NCBI RefSeq assembly: GCF_000143415.4
Contig: NW_003314267.1
Span: forward strand, 186,001-250,000
DNA length: 64,000 nt
DNA from: Selaginella moellendorffii
Taxonomy: Eukaryota > Streptophyta > Lycopodiopsida > Selaginellales > Selaginellaceae
Reading direction: 5' to 3'
The position numbers were made by a program, and so were the translations under genes. The notes under the pieces were generated by a model. That model ran no database searches, was not told where the DNA came from, and worked only from the letters and a program-made list of their open reading frames with translations. This document shows, in pieces, positions 29,346 to 39,152 of the stretch (its first letter is position 1; every line of letters begins with the position of its first letter).

Positions 29346-32104
29346 AGTATAGTTATATAGTCTTTGCCCCCAACTAGGATGCAAATTTAACTTGCATCCT
29401 CACAAATAAATGGATTCTCTTCTAGAATTTCTACTTACACACTTCTATTTTTCTCACAACAAGAGGATTCCTATCCAAAATCTTATGATCTAGTACTATC
29501 TTGTTGGCCACCACTTATCAACCACACCATATCTTTTTACTGCTCAAATACAATCCATCTCTATTACAGATCTCCCTCACTAGTGCCTCAAAGACTTACT
29601 TTCAGCACCACTAGAGCTATATCCTTTAATAGAATTCCCTTCTATAATCTAGACATTATATTTTCCTCCTAAATACAATATTTTGGAATCTTTATTATCA
29701 TACAGCCTTAACTAGCAATTGTTTAGACTCTTTCATTGGGATTTCTTCCACTATATTCTATCTCTAAAGTACAAGTGTTTACTTTAGTAGACACAACTTG
29801 GTTCTTGTTCATAGTTCTCCCATTCAAGGATACCTTGTTGGCATCCTCTTTGTCATTCGATAATGCATGGCACCTCACTGTAATGCACCACATTAAAGAA
29901 CACTTGCCCCCATTTAGCTAATTGCATCCTCACAAATAAGTAGATTCTCCTCTGGAATCTCTAACACCATATCTTAGTAGCCTCTACACAATCCCTCTTA
30001 AGAATCTCCATTGCAAAACTGTGTTATTACTTGTAAATGATCCCTTATTATCTCCACTATATTCTCATCTATACACCCTGGCTTCTAAATATTTACATTC
30101 TTAATAAGTTTTGAAGCTCTACCAATTTTCCTCATCTTTTCTCTCCCTTTTTTTTCTTTGGTCTTAAATGTTCTAATGATACTTGTTTAGATCTTTGTTA
30201 TCTAGTTCTAAAGATCCTTCAAATGAACCTCTTGTTGTGACAGTTAACTTTATAATACTTTCTTTGACATATATAGCATGATTTATAGCTAGATGCTGCT
30301 GGTTGGTTAGACAATCTTGAGCTTAATAGTCACAATCACACTTAAAGCACTCGTTGTATTGTCCACCACCACAAGCATGTCAATTCAAGACTCAAGAGAA
30401 CTATTTTGATGATATGATTAAGATTCCTAACAATGAATCTTCCAAGGAAAATAATGGAGCATTTAGGGAGTAGTTTGGAGGATGATATGCAGATTGACAT
30501 GAAGAATCTTACATTACTATTGACATAAGAGTTGAAGAGTTAGCTCACAAAGGTAGATCATCAACTTACATCTTTTAGAAGAAAATTAACTAACCAAGGT
30601 TGTATTGTATGACCAAAATTGGTGCAGCTAACGTTTGATCTGAAGATTATTTTTGAGGCCCTTGTAAAATACTATTATAGTTAGTAATTTGTCACTAGTG
30701 AATGTCCAAGTTATATTAAAAGTCAACTCAAAGCATAAGAATGTTGAAAATAAAGAGATAAAAAAAATTTATAAAAGACATTATTTCATGAATAAGCCTA
30801 TTGCAAATCCCTATAGATATGTAAGGAATTCTTCTTTATTAGAGTTCCACCAAACTCTAGTCAACCTTTGATCAGTGGTTAAAGTAAAGTGCCATAATTA
30901 GTCCATTTATTTACTTCTTTGGTTGTGAACACAATTTTAATTCTCATTAATAAGACCATCTCCCTTGAAAGCTAGAAGTTTAAACTTCTATGAGATGCTT
31001 GAATTTTTCTATTTTAAGTTAGGCATTCTCTAAAAGATTTGAATCTTTTAGGTGGGGAATTGTCAGAATATGAGGACCAAATATGTTGTTATAAGCTATG
31101 CAAGTCCTTGGCTTAATAGACACTAAAATACCTATTTAATATAGTCTTCCATCAACTTGACCACAACATTAGTTCCTCAATCATTGCATCAGGATAACCT
31201 TAAGGCATCTCCTCTTCTTTTGCATCAACATCAACTTATGTGATATTTCTAGTGCTCCAAAATTGCTACATATTGATCTTGGATGGTAGCCACCTTACTC
31301 TCCTTCACTTCTTGAACTTACCAAATCACTTTGTGGTGGGGATCGCAAAGATTCTCAACCCAACTATAGGAATCCACCAACACTCTTAGATTTTGCATGA
31401 GAGGATTTATTTTATCATCTAATAGTGCAACTAAAAGGAACCTCAGGCATGTTGAAAGTGCTATATTGACCTTGAACTCCTCCAAAGAATAACAAGGATC
31501 CTCTATGTCTGTGTAAGAAAAAAAATCCCCCTCAATACAAAGACATTAAGTCACTTTAAAAAGGTTGGTCACTACCACTTCACTACCCAAACCCTTGCCA
31601 TGCTCCTCTTTCAGAATCTCTTGTTCAATGAAAACTCGTTCCTTCCTTTTTCTTGATCTTGTTTGCCCTCATCACTCTTAAACTTTATGTATAATCACAC
31701 CACCCTCTTGAACATCTTTTCCCTTGGCATTGGCTAGAGATGCTACCAATAGTGTCTTTCCTTGTGGCACTCTCCTTTTCTTTAACAATGTCAGTCCAAC
31801 TTTGCTTCTTGGGCTTTATAGAAGATTCACTCTATCCTAAATCACCAGCCATCTTTTTATAAGAAAATGCCATAACAATATGAGGTTAGAGATCAACAAA
31901 GAAAACTTACACTCCAATTCTCTTTGGGGTTTTCAATTTTTCCTAATATATGCATCAATTAAAAAGAATATTCTACTACCGAATCATCACACAATCCCTT
32001 TAATACCAAGGAACAAACTCATCACTCAAGCCATAATAGTCACTCCAAGGTACTTGGAAACACATTTGTTGTTCAAAGAAAAAAACCCATACCCACAGAA
32101 TAGA

Positions 32105-32335
32105 CATAAGCCCACTCTAATCCAAACCACACTCAAAATGCTCACAATGTGCCACTCCAGGAAATACCAGAACCCTAAGGGCCCAACCTAGATATTACTC
32201 CCATTACTTCCCACTTATTCTCTAACTCTAAGAAGATCTAGGAATCCCTTGCATGTGTTATAGCTCCACCACCTCTAATTTATATCACTGCCCTATCTAC
32301 CTCTTTGATCACGAGTTTGTGTATGTACTAAAGAA
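32105..32335. repeat. Dispersed repeat, copy 2
   Basis: Same order of short matches as 29140-29345 (ACCACACTCAAAATGC, TTCCCACTTATT, ATAGCTCCACCACCTC, CTCTTTGATCA), diverged and with small indels. Confidence 0.5.
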
Positions 32336-33404
32336 AGGGAAATGCCATTTAATCCATATGGCAGATGGTAGTATCAAGAGATTTAAGGAATCTTTGGGAT
32401 TGCAATAGGAGAATCATGAGTGAGGCAATTGGGGAGTTTGGATAAGTTCAGAAAGATTACTAATGAAACAAAGAAGTTTGAAACAATAATCCAAAATTCT
32501 AGGAGATGGCATAAACATTGCGAAAATCTTATCTATGAAGGATAAAAGGGTGAGAATGGAGTGATAAAAGCTAGCTGGAACTCACCTTTATGACAATCAC
32601 AACCCTTTAGTCATAGGAATAAGTTTATATCTTCTTTAGAAAGAAAAAAGTGTTATTTGAGAAGAATACTTTTGTAGCTTGTGAACAGCTGCAATCTAGT
32701 GGTGTTCATAACCTTGAAAGAAGTTATAATGGTGTGTTTAGAGAGAATTCTAACCTTGTCCCATTTTGGTAATGTTGTAAAGAGGGAAGCTTGGAGTTGT
32801 TTGTGATTGGTTGTAAAAACACAATGATGTTCAGTGTTTAGAAGTTATGAGAGAGTTCTCTAAGTTAGGGTAGCCAGAAGCAAGTCCTAGTGCAAGGAAG
32901 AGCTCGTCACTTTCTTGGGGGAACTGAGTTAGAGAATCTTGGTGTGTATTGAAAACAGCTGCAAACCAGTCCAAGCACGTTTGGGAATAGAGCAGTACGA
33001 GAGAGGGTTAGAAGCCACATCCGAGAAGTTAAAAGTAGGAAAGATTCACTGAAAAATTTGTGCATGGCCTTTCTTTGGTGTTATGAGTTGGTGGGCAGAA
33101 ATTTGACTGCAGGAAAGCCCCTAATTGGCAAGTTGGATGAGCTCAAGAGCAGCAAAAGTGAGAGGAAGGAGAATAGCCTAAGTTGGACATGTGAATCAAT
33201 TTTGTTGCACCAACTTGCTAGGTTGTACATGCTGTATAGACATAGCAATCTCTACTAATCTCAAAGCATGCTTCGAAAAGACACTTGCTAAATTGAAGAT
33301 GCTATGCCGCCACCTTTTTGCGAACGAAGTATCAGAAAAGTATTTACAAATATCACATAAAAAATGCTAAACGAAATAGGGCTAACTAAAAAATAATAGG
33401 GCTG

Positions 33405-35595
33405 ATGGAAGTAAGAATGGTGGGCGCCGCTATGGTGAGCGTGGAGACAACGATTTTGATCATCGGACTACTTGTCTTGGGTATGGCGCTGTGGTGGGGT
33501 CTTTTGTGGAGGCACGGCCGCAAATCCCGTGCGATTATGCCCCTAAACACGGGCACAGACAAGGGAGCCGTCATCTTGCTTGTGCGCGAGGAAGACGAGA
33601 GGATCGGAGGTGTTGCCGAGGTTGAGCACGAGGTGGATGTAAACAGCTTCTTTGGTCAGGCTTCTACTATCGAACAAGGTAATGTGATTCTGAATTTGAT
33701 TCAGTAACCATTCAATTGTTTTGCAGATGCCACGAGATTCAAGCCTGGCCATGAGATTCAGCCCGCTGGCAAGAATGGTGGTGACGTACTCGGAGCTGAG
33801 TTTATCGCTGGTTTAGAAGAAACCCTTGCTCGTCGGAGGCAATGGATTGATCGGTGCGCTCGCTCCCTCAACATCCATTTCAAGCTTCTTGAGGAAGGAG
33901 ACTCTGGCAACACAAATAGTGCTCTGGAAAAGTGCGGGGAGCAGGATGAGTCGGATCATGAAGAAGAAGAAACGCTCGTGACAAGTTCACACAGAGACTC
34001 ATTGGCAGATCTGGACGTTGCTGAGGTTAGCTTGAAGGCAACAGCTGTGGAGGAAGTTGAGAAGTCAAGTGAAGAATGCATCATCTTTATCGAAGGTATG
34101 ATCACTCTCTGCAGGGATATGTTAGAACTCACATGTCATTCGTTTACAGGTGACCAGATTGAGGGGGATCAACTTGTCAGGACTCCCAGGAATCTTGATA
34201 GTGACGATAGGATGGTGGTTCTTTCAGATGCAAAGGAGAGGAAATCTCAGCCTCTGGAAGTCGAGATGGTGGAGAGTGACCAAGTTCCTCGCAGCCAAAT
34301 CCTCGGCCTTCCACGCCGCCAAAAGAGAGACCATCTTGACTGGGAATCTGCTATGGAAGTGTCTCGACTCCGCAAGAGAGTGAAGTACCACGCTTATCAC
34401 ATCGACTACTACGACGCGCAGCTCAAGGAAAACTCGATCCAGGCTTGGAGGTCAGACTTTTCTTGGCTTGTTCACGAGCCTGCGATCATGGACGAGGATA
34501 AGATGAGAAGGAGAAGGGAGTCTCATATTGACTTCTTCAACGGCTACACCGCTGAGCTCGAGAATTATTACAAAGGTACGACAATCTAAAGTTTTCCATG
34601 ATAGAAAGCTTAGCTACGATTGTTCTGCAGGTGCGATTAATAGGGAATCCAAGATGGTGCTTGATTTCGAGCATGTTCCTGCGTCATTATGGGAGTGGAT
34701 CGAGCCGGACAAGCAAGATTGGAGAGATGGAGATCTCAAAGGAATGAGACATGGCTGTAACAGCTTTTCTGGTCACGCCTCTACTATCCAAGAAGGTAAC
34801 TTGATTCTGAATTTGATTCAGTAACTATTCAATTGTTTTGCAGATGCCACGAGATTCAAGCCTGGGCATGAGATTCAGCCCGCTAGCAAGAATGGTGGTG
34901 ACGTACTCGGAGCTGAGTTTATCGCTGGTTTAGAAGAAACACTCGCTCGTAGGAGGCAATGGATGGATTGGTGTGCTCGCTCCCTCGACATCCATTTCAA
35001 GCCTCTCGAGAAAGAAGATTCGGCTGGCAACACGGGGAATGCTCTGGAAAACTGGGAGGAGCAGGATGAAAAGCCCGTGACAAGTGGTGACTCAGAAATG
35101 ATCAAAGAAGTGGCAGATCTGGAGGTTACTGAATCGAGCTTGAAGGGAACAGCTGTGGAGGAAGCAGCTTCTTCCAGAATCAACGAGCTGGACGTTGTCA
35201 TAGCTGTGCGTGATCAAGCTCCAGCTTCCGCTGTGGAAGAAGTAGCGAACCATGATCAAGTGCCAGTTCCTTCCCAACACAACGAACAGGAGAATCTCGA
35301 CGTTGTCATAGCTGTGCAGGAAGAAGTGCCAATGTTTTTAAGTGGGGAGGAGGATCGTGATGGAGTTGAAAAGGCGAGTGGAGCCTTTCCTCCGGCTGCC
35401 GAGCAAGTGGATCTTCTTGGCCGTCTTGCAACATGGTTTGGTGGTAGAAGAAGAAAAGTGGACAGAGCAACTTCCGGGTTTCCATCTCGGGAGGATGGAC
35501 CAGTACACCTCTTTTACGATCATAAGGACGACAGTTACAAACAACTTGGGGAATTTTACGGCACAAGGAAGGTGTGTGTGGAGATCGTTCGGTGA
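33405..35595 (+). CDS. Unrecognised single-pass membrane protein with internal duplication
   Basis: Five exons by GT-AG: 33405-33678, 33727-34095, 34150-34575, 34631-34795, 34844-35595; 1,986 nt, 661 residues, start at ATG 33405. I do not recognise the family. Visible: one N-terminal hydrophobic segment (about residues 11-32, ILIIGLLVLGMALWWGLLW) followed by a basic stretch, then a long acidic, Glu/Ser-rich hydrophilic region without further membrane segments. A block (DATRFKPGHEIQPA, GGDVLGAEFIAGLEETLARRR) occurs twice, in exons 2 and 5, each preceded by the same 48-bp intron. Exon 3 contains a charged helix-rich part (VSRLRKRVKYHAYHIDYYD). The 3' end may be alternatively spliced at the GTGTGT near 35571, since another frame stays open to 35894. 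Confidence 0.6.
33650..34060 (+). repeat. Direct duplication within the 33.4-kb gene, copy 1
   Basis: Matches 34768-35160, including the whole 48-bp intron (33679-33726 versus 34796-34843, three differences by my count) and about 300 bp of the following exon. Confidence 0.85.
34768..35160 (+). repeat. Direct duplication within the 33.4-kb gene, copy 2
   Basis: Second copy of the exon-intron-exon block at 33650-34060; similarity fades around the sequence encoding SSLKGTAVEE. Confidence 0.85.
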
Positions 35596-35924
35596 GCGTT
35601 GCCATGACGGAGAAGAGAGCGCAGCTCAAGGTTCTCAAAAGTTTCCACCACGAAAAAATTTCATCGGACGAGGAGCCGAGATTCTCACTGAGGAGCTCGC
35701 GGGGAGGTCCAACGACGATTAGCAAACTTAACTACTATATCATGACAAACATCATCTACGAGAGCGTTCGTCACGCAACAGCCACGGATGGTTTCTGCAG
35801 CAAGGTGATCTTCAGCAGCTTCGTCACTGACTGTGGAGTTGCAATATATATATTAAGAAACTACTTATTAATATATATATTAACTTTACTTTAAGAAACT
35901 ACTTATTAATATATTATTATGGCC
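35596..35924. other. 3' region of the 33.4-kb gene
   Basis: Possible alternative 3' exon (open to 35894 in another frame), then an AT-rich stretch with ATATATAT and a repeated 'AAGAAACTACTTATTAATATAT' type unit (two copies, 35858 and 35893). No separate gene. Confidence 0.4.
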
Positions 35925-36151
35925 AGAGGTTGAGTGTGTGCCAGACCATAAGAACCATCCCCAGTGCAAGATCCCGACGACATGATGGCCGGTTCTATCT
36001 TGTCGGGCAGCCTCGAGCGCGATCAAACAGGTAGCCTCCATCCAGCGCCAGCAGCGGCAAGATATTCAACTGCTAGATTCATGTTGAGCAGCGGGAACAG
36101 CCCCGCAACATTTGACCTCGCAACCTCAGCTCCCACCGCAACTCCGTGGTA
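35925..36151 (-). pseudogene. Fragment of the S2P/RseP protease gene (3' end)
   Basis: Closely resembles 37608-37885, the 3' end of the intact protease gene, in the same orientation, with small deletions (for example loss of the segment matching 37708-37725) that destroy the frame. It directly abuts a fragment of PIG-W. Confidence 0.85.
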
Positions 36152-36480
36152 AAGTCGATGACATCTCTATTAACTTTTGTTCTTGTGAAATTGCTCGACT
36201 CAATTGTAGAGAAATGTGTCACGTAGCACGAACTAATGCATCCCAAAATCGTTCCTTGTGGCCATGAGCAGCAAGGCATTCATACACTTCTCTCACTGTT
36301 TACGTACCCACTGGTCTGGTCAAGCTGCCCATGGACACGATATTTGTTCTTCCAGGTTTATCGTGTTGGCTACATGGCACTTCTCATTGCCATAATCGCT
36401 ATGTTCAAAGCCTACAAAATTCGTGCAAAGTTTGATAGAAAATTTCAGTGACAAACGATTAACCAGCTTTCCTGCCACAT
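36152..36480 (+). pseudogene. Fragment of PIG-W (last exons and 3' flank)
   Basis: Resembles PIG-W from about 27400 to 27990: the exon-11 region (GCTCGACTCAATTGTAGAG), 'CTAATGCATC', and exon 14 (GACACGATATTTGTTCTTCC, GGCTACATGGCACTTCT) up to the 3' flank (CAGCTTTCCTGCC). Internal deletions remove exons 12-13 and part of exon 14. Non-functional. Confidence 0.85.
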
Positions 36481-37595
36481 AGCCATTACAAGACTGGCAT
36501 TAGTCTGGCACAGACTGAGAGGCCATATAGTAGCAGGAGTCCACTCCATTCATGTTCATAAATGTTACTGGTTTGGTTGACATGGTTTATACCACTGATC
36601 AATATATAAGGCATCAATGAAAAGAGATATAAAATAGCTTTTATATATACTTTGAAGTTTCTAAAAAATAGTTTTAATATTAATTTTAAATTTCCCTTGT
36701 TCCATTTTATGTATTAATTAATTCACTTATATTCTACCATTATTCATTTAGATTAATCTTGTATTTATAATATGCAAACATGTTTATAATTATAAACTTT
36801 CAATTTGATTAATACATAATACTAAACAAGGAATAACATTATTATTAAGAAAGAAATCTTATTGCATATCAACCATTAGATGATAGAATAAAAAAGAATA
36901 TACTAGAAAGGGTTTAAGAAAGTTTATAAATTATAAACATGTTTATAAATTATAAAGACAAGATTAATCTAAATGAATAACAACCGTTAGATGTTAGATG
37001 TAGAATATCCTAGAATTTCCAGGCATATTTACTAGCATTCAGTCCCCTACACGTTTACTTAAGCAAACCAAAACATAATCTTGTGTTTATAAATTACAAA
37101 CATGCTTATAATTATAAATTTTATTTGATCAATTGGATTAATAAGTAAGAATAACACTTATTATTTAGCAAACCAAACATTGTTATATGCAATGCATAGC
37201 AATTAACAATTAGCAATTAGCCATAGAAGAGATGAGATTAGTAGAAATCTTTTAAATTTAAAAATATCATTTAAACTGCTGAATTAAAAAACCACATATT
37301 TAACTAATAAAAAATAAATTATGTACTAAAAATAAATAATTTATTTATTTAATATATTAATTTTTATTATTATTTTAGACTGAACATCTAAAACATATTA
37401 TATAAATTTGTTTATGATACCTTTATGTTAATTCTTACATACCTGCATATTTGTTTAAAAAATTTGAAATATAAAGTGAAATTCACATATCAAAGTAACA
37501 TTTACGAAGACGAGTGAACTCAGTTGACTAGTGTAGACTACAGCGACTGCACTAGCCTCATATATATATATATAAACTTTGTTGGAAAGTGGAAC
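36481..37595. other. AT-rich spacer with short inverted repeats
   Basis: Very AT-rich. Short units of the type ATTATAAACATGTTTATAA recur near 36775, 36930 and 37095, and 'AGATTAATCT' occurs twice (36751, 36962). No gene seen. Confidence 0.5.
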
Positions 37596-38933
37596 TCACA
37601 AGCCTTGGACGAGACCAAGGTTGAGCGTGTCACGGACCATAAGAACAATCCCCAGTGCGAGTATGAGCAAGATCCCCGACGACATGATCCCCTGTTCTAT
37701 CTTGTCGGGCAGCTTCTTCCCACCCCTCAGCGCCTCTAGCGCGATCAAAGCCAGATAGCCTCCGTCCAGCGCCGGGAGTGGCAAGATATTCACCACTGCC
37801 AGATTCAAGTTGAGCAGCGCTGCGAACTGGAACAGCCCTGCAACGTCCGACCTCGCAACCTCGGCCCCCACCGCAACAATGGCCACCGGGCCCGAGACTT
37901 TGTCCGCTGTTTGAGCGAAGTTCACCACCACCTGCGCCAATCCCTCCACGACTTTGCTGCCCAGCTTCCAAAACTCGCGGCTAGCTTGCACGGTGGCGTC
38001 CGCCAGATCTCTGGCCTTCACCCGGAAGGTCTGGATGTTTGGCGAGAGCTGGACGCCGATCCTTCCATACCCATCCTTGCTCCTGTCCGGGAAGATGTCC
38101 ACGGTCACTGCCTCTCCTCTGCGCTGGAGCAGCATCTGGATCTTCTTTCCCGGCCGCTGCTTGATCACGTCCACGATCTGCATTACCGAGCGCTCGTCAC
38201 TGCGGACTTCCTGGCCGTCGAGCGCGAGGATCACGTCGGCTGGCCGGACCCCGGCTCTAGCTGCGGCCGAGCTCGCGTAAACCTCCGGGACGACGACCCC
38301 CGGCAGGATCTTTTGCTGGAGGAGCCCCACCGTGAGCGTCTGGGTGAAGAGGAGCGTGTAGGCGAAGACGATGTTTGCGAAAACGCCCGCGGACATGACG
38401 AGAACTCTGTCCAGGATGGGCCTGTTCTTGAGCAAGTCGGGATCCTCGGGCGAGAACTCGCTGTCTGGATTGTCGTCCGGGAAGCCCACGTAGCCGCCCA
38501 GCGGAATCGCCCGGATCGAGTACTCCACCTCTTTTCTCTGGAAGGTGGCCAGCTTCGGCCCAAATCCAATAGAGAACTTGCTAACATGGATGTTTTGGAG
38601 CCTGGCCGCGAGGAAATGCCCGGCCTCGTGAACGAGGATGATCACTGTGAGAACTCCCACCGCCTGGAGGACCGATTCCGGGCCTTCTAGTCCTGTTCCC
38701 CCTAGCGCCGAGAAGGCTGGAGGAATTGCCAAGAGCTTCTTCCCGATTCTCCCATGCCGGGACGAAGAGGAATTGATAATTAGCTGCCGCCGCTGCGAAT
38801 CCCTGCGATCTTCTGTGGGATTGAGCCTCGCGACTAGAATCCTGGTGATCGTCCGGGTCTTTCTCGTGAGAATCGTTCTGGATTGCTGCCTGTGCGGGTG
38901 AAGGAAACTGCCTGTTCCATCTAGCAGCGCCAT
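37596..38933 (-). CDS. Site-2 protease / RseP-like membrane metalloprotease, chloroplast
   Basis: Single exon, 445 residues, ATG at 38933. The M50 family cleaves substrates within membranes; plant homologues of this type (At1g05140/At2g32480, ARASP) are plastid proteins. Seen: Ser/Arg-rich N-terminus of about 65 residues fitting a transit peptide; first membrane segment with the zinc motif VHEAGHF; FSIGFGPKL; PLGGYVGFPDD; membrane segment FANIVFAYTLLF; a PDZ domain (ARAGVRPADVILALDGQEV); the second metal ligand in NILPLPALDGG; and a last hydrophobic stretch ILLILALGIVLMV. All catalytic residues are present. A fragment of its 3' end lies at 35925-36151. GC-rich coding, unlike the AT-rich flank. 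Confidence 0.92.
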   Translation of the reverse strand: MALLDGTGSFLHPHRQQSRTILTRKTRTITRILVARLNPTEDRRDSQRRQLIINSSSSRHGRIGKKLLAIPPAFSALGGTGLEGPESVLQAVGVLTVIILVHEAGHFLAARLQNIHVSKFSIGFGPKLATFQRKEVEYSIRAIPLGGYVGFPDDNPDSEFSPEDPDLLKNRPILDRVLVMSAGVFANIVFAYTLLFTQTLTVGLLQQKILPGVVVPEVYASSAAARAGVRPADVILALDGQEVRSDERSVMQIVDVIKQRPGKKIQMLLQRRGEAVTVDIFPDRSKDGYGRIGVQLSPNIQTFRVKARDLADATVQASREFWKLGSKVVEGLAQVVVNFAQTADKVSGPVAIVAVGAEVARSDVAGLFQFAALLNLNLAVVNILPLPALDGGYLALIALEALRGGKKLPDKIEQGIMSSGILLILALGIVLMVRDTLNLGLVQGL

Positions 38934-39152
38934 CGCCAGCTCCAGCGCTCCGAGAACCGAGCAGCGCTTACCTAGAAATGCGCGAGTGGATCCATCCTCT
39001 TTCTCTCGCAGTGAAGAACCCTAGAACGATGCTGGCACAAGGGGGAATATGCGCGTGGAAGAACCACAGCCTCAGAAGAGGGATATTATTCACGCGAAAA
39101 TTCGAAAAAATGCGGGAATTTGTAGGTTAGGGTTTTAGTCCGCAAGAGAGCG
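38934..39152. promoter_or_regulatory. Divergent promoter region S2P protease / PPR
   Basis: Only 219 bp between opposite start codons; both leaders and promoters must fit here. AAACCCTA-type telo-box motif (AACCCTA on the minus strand, near 39126-39133) is present; no clear TATA box. Confidence 0.5.

Larger units (their letters stand above)
27936..33404. other. AT-rich gene-poor interval
   Basis: Five and a half kilobases with no convincing gene. 28140-28850 has higher GC, and two minus-strand frames (28207-28494, 28491-28823) could be remnants of a coding sequence I do not recognise. From 28900 to 33300 the sequence is AT-rich with many stops on both strands, and looks like old, decayed repeats. 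Confidence 0.5.

Noticed and set aside
35574-35894. 106-codon frame after the 33.4-kb gene as a separate gene
   Set aside because: It overlaps the last exon in another frame and is more likely an alternative 3' exon or chance.
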